Of a stretch of DNA of 15,998 bases, positions 1 through 7,392 are shown piece by piece. The DNA lies in contig BBXU01002798.1 of NCBI GenBank assembly GCA_001598975.1, positions 1 through 15,998 of the forward strand. The letters run 5' to 3'. The first letter of the stretch is position 1; each line of letters opens with the position of its first letter. The notes under the pieces were generated by a model that made no database searches, was not told where the DNA came from, and saw only the letters and a list, made by a program, of their open reading frames with translations. The position numbers and the translations under genes are program-made. This stretch comes from Parachlorella kessleri. Taxonomy: Eukaryota; Chlorophyta; Trebouxiophyceae; Chlorellales; Chlorellaceae.

Positions 1-3000
1 CGGCCGTGCCAGAGGAGGGAGGTGCCAATGGACGGGGAGGAAGCTGCCAGGGACAAGCGAGGACAACGAAGTCATTGCGCAGGCCCTGCGGGCCGCACCT
101 GCTTCACGCGCTGCGTGCGCTTGCGCTCGCGCTGTGCCAGCTCGTCGGCAAAGGGCGCCAGCGCCTCGGGCGGCAGCAGGGGCGCCAGGTCCACCTCGCA
201 CAGCTTGAAGGCGCCGGTGAGGGGGAGGTGGCCCAGCACCTTCAGGCGCCGGCGGGTTGACTCATCCATGGTCATCCCCTCCACCTCCACCACCTGCCGG
301 GGACGAGGGGTGCACAATTTCTCCTTTTCTTATGGGTTTCCCTGGCAAGGCAGGTGCAACGACTCGCGTATGCGGCCCTGCAGCTCACCCGTCACGCTGG
401 AACAAATAGGCTAAGTTGGCCAGGCCCATTTCCTAAACCTGCTGCCAGTGTCATATGCCAACGACGAGTACGTCAGTACCCTGTACCCCGGCTTGCCTAG
501 CTTCCCAAAAAAGATAAATATTTGGAATTTTATGGCAATTCTGTTATACTACAAATAATCAAAACTTTTTGGGATTGTAGTTCAATTGGTTAGAGGCACC
601 GCCCTGTCACGCTTCTCCCACCGTAACCCAATTGACTCAAATGACGCTGTGGCATACGAGCTCCTACAGGGCGTACTAACCTTGACGCATCAAGACCAGG
701 TGTGTACAAGTGCTGCGCAAACCAAGCTGTGCATCCCAATCAAACACCGGGAGTTGAGACCGTGAGGCATTGTAACATCCCAACAAAACACCACCAGCCT
801 GCCACCGACCTTTGCCGTAATTGCCGGAGGGCAGGTGGCATAGGCGCCAAAGTGGTGGAGCAGCATGCGGGAGTTGAGGGGGTGCAGGAACAGCCACTGC
901 CCATCTGCATGCAGCTAAGCAAGGCACCGACTCATTGTCGGGGCAGTCATGGGGGCTTCCCATCGGACACATGAGGATGGCATGACCTGTGTGTACCACA
1001 ATACCACCATGCCACAAGACATTACCCCTCCCTTGTTGAGTCTCCAGACTAGAGGGGTCCCAGATCACCAAGTACAGGAGAAGGCACAGTCAGGCAGCGG
1101 GCAAAAAGGTACGGCCAGGAGTGCGTTTGCCGCCGCGCCGCTATGTCATAGGCACTAGTGAAGTTTGATCCAAGAGTAACCCTGAGAAGCATGCGGGGTC
1201 CAGACAAATCCCACTAGAGCAGAGCAGGGTCACCCTCTTGCTTACCTGACGCCTGGTAGAAATAGTAGTCTCCAGGGGGGGCGCCGACGCCTTCCTGCCC
1301 CGCTGGCGAAGTGCCCAGCAGGGCGCTAGCGCCTCCAGACTTGTCTGAGCTGGACAGCTCTGCCGGGCCTGCAGCGTAGGGCCAAGCTTAGCACTGAGAG
1401 TATTTCTGATGAATCCTCCAAGTGAGGGTATATAGCGGGAGGACCCGCGCCAGCGGCGAAGACCCTTACGCTGCAGCACCCTTCTGCTTACCCAGGCGCG
1501 TCCCTCCCACCTAGAAATGCCGCCATCGTGCACTAGGAGGAACACAAAAGCTGGACAAAGGGTTACACATGCAGATAGGGGGCGTGCAAGGCATAAGTAC
1601 CTGCGGTCTCTCCAGGCGCTGCAGGTGTTGCAGACGCTGCAGGCACAGGCACAGGAACGGCAGCCGGGGCACTCCTGGCAAACCCTGCCATCCCAGAGCC
1701 CTGCACCCCCTCCGGGGGTTCCTGAGCATCCCCGGGTGCGTCCTCCCCGTCACTCTCTGGGCCCCACGCTGACTCAGCACCACGCTGTGCCTGCTGCGCT
1801 GGCGCTGCCGGGGCCCCAGCAGGCGGCGGACCAGCGGCCGGGCGGCGGGCCCCAGGGGAGGCCGCGCCGGCTGGCGCTGAGGTGGCACTGAGGGAGGGGA
1901 ACAGCCGCTCGCGCTCCTGCTGTTCAGCCCTCCTGTCGCGGGCGACCGTCTCCGCACTCACCGCGGCTGTGGTGGCCTGCAGCGCACACCCACCTCCCTT
2001 ACCCGCCCACCCCTGCACTCCCTGACAGGCGCGACACCTTGCAGCGTTTCCATGCTTGCAGATTCTGTACAACATGACAAGCAGCAGCACTCCCCACCGC
2101 CTAAAATGATCCCCACCTTGTGTCCCCCAACCCTACCTGCTTGACAGCCATGGCCGCCGCGCGCCCCGCCTCCTCCGGCGCCACCAGGCGCCGCCGCCCC
2201 GCCCTCCCCCGCCTGCTCAGCCAGCAGCCGCACCCGCCTCTCCGCCCACGCCCGAGCCCTGGCTGCCAGCGCGTCCATGGCTGCGTAGACGTTGGGAGCC
2301 TCCAGGGCCGCGTCCAGGCCGCCCTCCGCGGTCACCTGCAGGCAGCCGGAGACAGCTCCCAGTCGGAACATGCAGGTACCCCCTTCCCGTCGAAACATGC
2401 AAATACTCCGTCAATGGCGGGCGGGTGTGGGCCACAAGCAGTTCACGAGGCCTGAGTCACCCGCAAGCAGAGACCACCAGGCGTGCATCCATGCAGGGCT
2501 CAGCATTAGCCTTCCAGCCACCTGTACCATCCAGACAGAAGTTCCCTTCCTGCTTGCTGCACCCCGCAGAGTGGGTCCCGGGCCATGCCCAACTTCCACT
2601 TGAACAGCTGTTGCTTCAGACTCCATCTGGCCGCCACGCAAACCATGCTGGCTTTGCAAACTATGCGGGCTTTGCAAGCGTCCCTGGCAGGAGCGCACCC
2701 ACCTGACTGGCATACTGAGCCAGCTCCTCCGCTGCCGCCAGCCACAGTGGCAGCGGGTCTGCCAGGGTGGTGAACTTGGCAAAAGCCGAGCAGCACTGGA
2801 GCTCCCCAGCACGCGCAGGCTTGGAGGCGCTTGCGGCGCCTGCGCCGGCGCCGTCACGGCCGGCTCCTGCTGCCCCTGCCTTTGCTGCGTTCGCTGCTGT
2901 GCGTCCCCAGGGTGCCTGAGTCGGGCCCTGGGCTTTTTTCCCAGTGGGTGACGACGGCTTGTCGCCGCTGTCAACCCCGCTGCTGCTGCCTGGCTTGGTG

Positions 3001-5969
3001 GTGGTGTGGGAGGGGCTGCCGGGAGCTTTCGGCACCGCAGCGGACGCTGTGCCTGCTGTGGGGGAGGGCACGCTGCCGGCGGTGGGCTGTGGGATGATGC
3101 TGCCACGCGGTCGGCGCAGGAGGCACCACGTCACCTCGCTGCCCACCTGCAAGGAAGAAGAAACTAAAACGTAAAGAGGGGTACACGCATGCATGCAACT
3201 CTCCCCCGGGCTCCGAGAGCGCAAGGCAGGGCGGCCTGTTTGCTTCCCGGCTGCGCTTACCCCCTTCAATGAGGGCGACAGCTTATGAAACCACCTGCCA
3301 CCATGGCTGCAGTGGCTGTGGCCTGCAAGCCCCCTCACTGGGCAATCGTTTCAAAGGCAAACGCTCAATTACACACCAATCCAGCTTCACCCAAGCTCTC
3401 CACCGTTTCCCACGACTCCTTACCGGGGTGCTTGGAAAGGACGGACACACACCCACAGTTTCCCTGACACACACCTACAAACTCAGCCTCTGCTGAAAGG
3501 CACCTACCTCTGCAGCCTGCACCTGCATGACCCGCACCAGGCGCAGCTCGCGGGCCGACACCTGGGTGAAGCACAGCGGGCAGGGCGCGCTCTTGCGCAG
3601 CTCGGGGCCCCCGTGGTTCACCAGGTGCTGCAGCCAGCAAGGCGGCTTGTCAGCGCAGCAACGAGCCAGCCGGGTGTGGCATGACCACCTTGATGGGATG
3701 TATCCCCAAAGCCCAGACACCAAGCAAGTCTCCAGTGCTGGGTAAGGAGTCCCAATGCAAGGGGTCCACCGCATTGTCACTCAGCAGAAGGGTGGCACAG
3801 GTAACTTATGCCCTCAAGAACCAACCTGCATGATTGCCGGGAAGGAGAACACGTGGCCACAGGGGGTGATTTGAGGGCACAGAGGCGCATGGAGAGAAAT
3901 GGGGCAGTCGATGGGCACGGGGCTCAACATCTCCACCTGCACCACGGAGGCTTTACGTAGGGCCAGGTTGGCAATCTGGCTGCATCAAACCACAAGCTGC
4001 CTGGAGCGACAGCAGGCTCTCACTGGACGTCCTCCCACCACTGCCCCTCAAACCACCTGACACTTCTACAATCTCCTGGCTGGCAGTCTTGCAGCTAGAC
4101 TAACCAAATAGACTGCAGTGGGGAAGATATAGCTGTGAGAGCCCCCACACTGGCCACTATACCAGAAGTGGAACACATTGGCAAGCAAGCTGTGGGATTG
4201 CTGCTTCCTCATTCTTGCTGACACAGACCTGGACAACATCCTCCCAGTCCAGCATGAGGTCGGCATCCGATTCGAATCTGCGGGTATCCACGGCATCAGA
4301 CACCAGGAAGCGGAAATTGGCCTGCAGGAACTTGTTGCGGTCGTACGCCTGCACAGCACAGCACAGCAGGCGCTCCGTGCTGCTTGAAGCCTAGAGCTGC
4401 GCCCTGGGAGCGACCAGGGCATGTTCTGGCTGCGGGTGGCTAGACAAGCCAAATCAAGTGGCCTGGTTGTCATTGGCTCTGCTTAGGTTCGTGCACAACG
4501 CCAGCCCGGCCTGCCACTACGCCAGGGTATACAGGCTGCAGCGAGACAGCGTGACAAGGCAAGCCATGAGAACTTCCATGCCCTGGCATCATATGCCCGA
4601 TTGCGTCAAAAGCCCAGCTCTGCCTGTACAGTTCACCCCTACCTCTACCCTGTTCGCACAGCCTGCCTGCCACCATCAACAAAACCAAGGTGTTGAGATG
4701 CCCAACCCCCCAGCTGCTGCAGGTGACCAGACCATAGTAGTGTTGTTGAGCTTGCCTGCGGCCGAGGGCCCCGCCTGGCACCCGCACGGGGCAGGTGTGA
4801 GGGCCCTCCGCCACCCCCACGCCCCCCTCCGCCTCGCCCATAGCTTCCACCCTGCGCCAGCGTGCTTCAAAAGGTCACCCCGGGCAGGGGAAGCTCTCAT
4901 GCCTGCTTGCGGACAGGACTTGTCATGCATGCGGCTACTTCGTCGACTGGTAATCTCCAGCCATTCCAGGCAAAGCACGCTGCCTGGGCTGACCAACAAT
5001 ACTTGTCCTGTGATATCGCAACAGCAGCAGCAGATGACTGAGGCGGTGTGGTAACGGCAGGCAACAAAAGACTCCCTCATCCCAGTGCTCCGCATGGGGG
5101 CCCCCCCACCTGGCCCCCGGGCCTGGAGCTCTGGAAGCTGAGTAGGAAGTTGGCAGCTATGAAGTTCCTCCCAGGCGGGCTGCGCCCATACGACCCGCTA
5201 CCGCCTCCACCACCGCCGGCAGCCCCCTCTGGGGATGCCTGCTGGGGCCGCTCAGCCTCACGCTGCGCCTGCTGCACAGGGATGGGCGTTGCCTTTGGGG
5301 TCCCTAGCTGCGGGGACTCGGCTCCTCCCGCTGTGACAGCCTGCTGCTGGGCTGCGACTCCGCCATGGCCTCCAGCGCTGCTCGCTGCGCGGGGCGGGTA
5401 ACTGCCCCAGCCTCCGCCTGAGGGGGGCCCGAGCCGCCCGCCTCTGCCCCGCCCACCCCTGCCTCCACGCCTGGGTGGCTGCTGTTCCTGCTGCTGCTGG
5501 TACTGAGCAATGCAATGGCCCTCCGCCTGCATGCAGGGACCAGGAGAAAATTGACCACCTGAGCCATAACCCAGACCACGTCCGTGTGAACAGCTCCTGT
5601 GCGGGTAGCACTGAAGCAACAGGGCGGCCGCTGAGGCAGTAAACAGTTGCACAAGCAGTCACACCGCAGGCCTTCCCCCGTTCAAGTGGCACCGGCAGGT
5701 CGGCTGGACCTTACAGGGCAACTTAGGCAATAGTCAGCTACCTTGTGAAAGACAAAACCTACCGTGCCCGCTATGTGGGAGGGATTTCTTGCCGCTGCTG
5801 CACCTCCTTGGACGCCTGCACACTAATAGCACGCTTTGCTCTCACTCCTGCAAGCTAGCTTCGTCATACTAAATGGCACAATTTTGAGAGAAACGTGCGC
5901 ACTTACCGCCTGGGACAAAGTGTATGGCACCAGGGTTGAGTCTTTGCGGCTCGCTGGGGAGTGATCCAT
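1..5969 (-). CDS. RNF10-type RING-finger protein (putative E3 ubiquitin ligase), 13 exons, 3' end outside window
   Basis: Exons (minus strand): 5969-5907, 5526-5110, 4851-4756, 4348-4229, 3936-3826, 3627-3508, 3146-2703, 2335-2137, 1966-1601, 1368-1246, 904-810, 293-99, 43-<1; at least 797 codons. The order of motifs is that of plant/animal RNF10: ATG (MDHSPASRKDS), RGG-rich N-terminus (about 39-51 and 161-176), NFLLSFQ, then YDRNKFLQANFRFLVSD and MLDWEDVVQ (193-232), the RING region (243-288), an Ala/Gly-rich linker (330-440), FAKFTTLADPLP, GDYYFYQ, DGQWLFLHPLNSRMLLHHFG (687-706), and LGHLPLTGAFKLCEVDL followed by a basic tail. Family members act as E3 ligases through the RING; here three zinc ligands are missing (see separate entry), so ligase activity is doubtful. 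Intron 3 is GC-AG; intron 12 is only 55 nt and exon 13 is the least certain. The exon 8/9 join is doubtful. Family assignment rests on remembered family motifs, not a search. Confidence 0.85.
522..550 (+). promoter_or_regulatory. Relic plastid (sigma70-type) promoter of the trnD fragment
   Basis: TTGGAA (522-527) and TATACT (545-550) are separated by exactly 17 bases and lie 20 bases upstream of the tRNA fragment, the layout of a plastid-encoded-polymerase promoter. In a nuclear intron it should be inactive. It supports that the insertion came from plastid DNA rather than a nuclear tRNA. Confidence 0.55.
571..611 (+). pseudogene. trnD-GUC: 5' half of a plastid-type tRNA-Asp(GUC) gene
   Basis: The segment starts GGGATTGTAGTTCAATTGGT, the known start of plastid and cyanobacterial trnD-GUC, and continues through the 5' anticodon stem to the GTC anticodon (606-608). 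One extra G lies in GAGGCACC where the functional gene has GAGCACC. Right after CTGTCACG the sequence no longer matches: the 3' anticodon stem, T arm and acceptor 3' strand are absent, so no tRNA can be made. Recognition is from memory of the trnD sequence. Confidence 0.8.
3508..3936 (-). other. Degenerate RING domain of the RNF10-type gene (exons 5-6)
   Basis: Exon 5 (3936-3826) reads DCPISLHAPLCPQITPCGHV then FSFPAIMQ; exon 6 (3627-3508) begins HLVNHGGPELRKSAPCPLCF. In RNF10 proteins the pattern is CPIC...C-G-H-x-F-C-x-x-C...CPLC. Here ligand 2 is Ser (residue 246), ligand 5 is Ser (263) and ligand 6 is Ala (266), while C243, C258, H260, C285 and C288 remain. The substitutions lie inside an exon, away from splice sites, so they do not come from my choice of exon borders. 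The Ile after the first Cys, which often touches the E2 enzyme, is kept. Confidence 0.85.
4349..4755 (-). other. GC-AG intron (intron 3 of the RNF10-type gene)
   Basis: Exon 3 ends ...CGGCCGCAG and the intron starts GCAAGC instead of GTAAGC; the acceptor is a pyrimidine/GT-rich CTGTGCTGTGCTGTGCAG. The join gives RRGPRPQ-AYDRNKFLQ, which agrees with the family (basic stretch then Y-[DN]-[RK]-x-x-FLQAN). CAG|GCAAG is the usual context of GC donors, so this is a plausible working intron rather than an error. Confidence 0.75.
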
Positions 5970-6067
5970 GCTGTGATGTCTGGGGAGGGCTACTTTTTAG
6001 TCTCGAGTTTGTATGAGGTTCCGGCTTCGACTCAAAGTTCATAAGCTAGTGAGAGAAGGCCTTCAGA

Positions 6068-6088
6068 GCAGCTTGGAAGCCAAGCTGC
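6068..6088. repeat. Perfect 9-bp stem, 3-nt loop hairpin upstream of the RNF10-type gene
   Basis: GCAGCTTGG (6068-6076), loop AAG, then the exact complement CCAAGCTGC (6080-6088). It lies 99 bases upstream of the ATG at 5969 and may be in the 5' UTR. Confidence 0.6.
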
Positions 6089-6376
6089 GCAAATCGGGGC
6101 GCTGATCACACTTGCAGGAGAGGGTGCCTTGGGTTTTGTGACCCAAAGCGCGATCAACAGGATAGCTGGGATAGGCCGCAATCCTCTCCTCCGGAGCTGG
6201 GCTAAGGTACCTCGACGCTGGAGATGCACCGATGCCTGATGCGATTCTCCGCATGCCCTGCTGGTAGCGTGCATCAGCTGTGGTGATGAGTGGGGTCACG
6301 CGAGGCTCGGTGTTTGTTTGCACATGTATATGAACATGCAAGTCTCCTGGCGGTATGAACTACTGAGCAAGTTGTG

Positions 6377-6382
6377 TATAAA
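6377..6382 (+). promoter_or_regulatory. TATA box candidate for the ORF at 6470
   Basis: TATAAA in the context GTGTATAAAGTC, 88 bases before the ATG at 6470. The position suits a polymerase II start around 6405-6415. No other support. Confidence 0.35.
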
Positions 6383-6469
6383 GTCACCAGCAAGCTGCTG
6401 CCACCTCACAGCTGATAGACGCATTCCAGATCAATTCTTCCCAACTTGGTGCCACATATTTAGCAACTC

Positions 6470-6733
6470 ATGGCTACAACCGTCACGACTGACAGCTCAA
6501 TGGCAGCCCCTAGTAGTACCATGGTGGACGAAAACTCCCTCGGTCAGAGCACGAAGAAGACGCCAAGAAGTATAAATGACTGGGTAAGACTGTGCCCACG
6601 GCTCCAGGAGGTGCACGGAATAGAGAACGATGTCACTGCACTGCAAGCCACGGCTCCAGAGTGGCTCCAGAGCCGTGGCTCTACAAACAAAAAACAAGGC
6701 TGGCAAAGTGCAGCTCCCTTGCACCCACATTGA
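6470..6733 (+). CDS. Possible small hypothetical protein (87 aa) or first exon of an unresolved gene
   Basis: An ATG followed by GCT (a favourable context) starts MATTVTTDSSMAAPSSTMVD; the rest contains STKKTPRSINDW and ends SAAPLHPH before TGA. I recognise no family. After codon 38 (6583) the sequence GG|GTAAGA is a good splice donor, so the real product could be a 38-residue first exon joined to something downstream, but no matching exon was found before 7350. A strong inverted repeat lies at 6646-6680 inside the ORF. It would run toward the 3' end of the bZIP-like gene. No TGTAA polyadenylation signal follows on this strand up to 7350. Could equally be non-coding. Confidence 0.3.
   Translation: MATTVTTDSSMAAPSSTMVDENSLGQSTKKTPRSINDWVRLCPRLQEVHGIENDVTALQATAPEWLQSRGSTNKKQGWQSAAPLHPH
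6646..6680. repeat. Inverted repeat, 11-bp perfect stem, 13-nt loop
   Basis: AGCCACGGCTC (6646-6656) is the exact reverse complement of GAGCCGTGGCT (6670-6680). GGCTCCAGAG is also directly repeated within it (6652 and 6663). A further CCACGGCTCCAG lies at 6597. It could form a hairpin in RNA or be the trace of a small repeat. Confidence 0.7.
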
Positions 6734-7349
6734 CCCTTATGTACAACTACAACCAACCGAAGCCGCGGCTGAGTGGCCCCAAATTAAATGGCAGGGAAAG
6801 AATATCTAGCATGCAAGCACGGTGATGCGGAGCCAAGTACAATGCTCACAGAGATAGTACGCCGACAGCAACTCCATGCACACAATCACTACACAATGCA
6901 CAACGTCACAAAAAGTCAAACGATGCACTACACCTCACCCTTGCAAGGCTCGAATGCGAAGAAGGCAGGCATGCTGCCGGCATTGCAAGGCCGGAACGCA
7001 AGGGGTGCCCTTCAAACAACAGACGGCAGTTCCAGCAGCACCCAAATCCCCAGAGGCAGTCCGCAGTCCTGACCGGCATCCACGCCAGTCTCCAGACACA
7101 CCCCGTTTCCCGCCGTACCCAGCGCACTACACACACACCCCTCCTCCACCTCTCTACCCCTGCCCCAGCTGCCAGCCTGCACCTCAGTCCTCCTCAGGGC
7201 CACCTTCCAAGGCCCCTGCCGCAGCAGTCAACTCCCTGCCCCTTCCGGCCCTGCTGCTGCTGCTGCTGCCGCCATTACTACTGGCCGTGGTTATGCAGCT
7301 GGGCGCACCACAGCTCAGAGCCCTGCTGCTGCTGCTGCTGCTGCCGCCG
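6734..7349. other. 3' flank/3' UTR of the bZIP-like gene; no convincing gene
   Basis: The minus strand here should carry the 3' UTR of the bZIP-like gene, which stops at 7350. It begins with a second, decayed copy of the stop-codon region (7249-7320) and CAG repeats. A TGTAA signal, usual for green-algal polyadenylation, is not seen on the minus strand in this stretch. Open frames on the plus strand are Pro/Leu-rich low-complexity readings. Confidence 0.4.
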
Positions 7350-7392
7350 TTACTGGCCGTGGTCATGCAGCTGGGCGCCCCACAGCTCAGAG
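7249..7392. repeat. 72-bp tandem duplication covering the stop codon of the bZIP-like gene
   Basis: Copy A is 7249-7320 and copy B 7321-7392; both start CCCTGCTGCTG and end CACAGCTCAGAG and are nearly identical, apart from a CTG/ACT length change and a few substitutions. On the minus strand copy B encodes the last residues ELWGAQLHDHGQ and the TAA; copy A follows in the 3' UTR and still reads ELWCAQLHNHGQ before stops. CTG/CAG runs lie in both copies. Confidence 0.9.

Larger units (their letters stand above)
504..611 (+). other. Plastid-derived DNA insertion (NUPT-like) in intron 11 of the RNF10-type gene
   Basis: This AT-rich stretch stands out from its GC-rich surroundings. It holds a bacterial-type promoter followed by the 5' half of a plastid-type tRNA-Asp, and the match stops abruptly at about 611. 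It lies wholly in the 516-nt intron 809-294. Left border is judged only by the base-composition change near 504. Confidence 0.75.
5970..6469. promoter_or_regulatory. Upstream/5' UTR region of the RNF10-type gene (minus), possibly shared with a plus-strand ORF
   Basis: No convincing coding sequence is seen here. The stretch lies upstream of the minus-strand ATG at 5969 and of the plus-strand ATG at 6470, so it could be a two-way promoter. It holds a hairpin at 6068-6088 and a plus-strand TATA box at 6377. No clear TATA box is seen for the minus-strand gene. Confidence 0.4.

Noticed and set aside
4458..5054. Plus-strand 198-codon ORF
   Set aside because: Antisense to introns 2-3 and exon 3 of the RNF10-type gene; composition is not protein-like and the minus strand has a strong homology-based exon.
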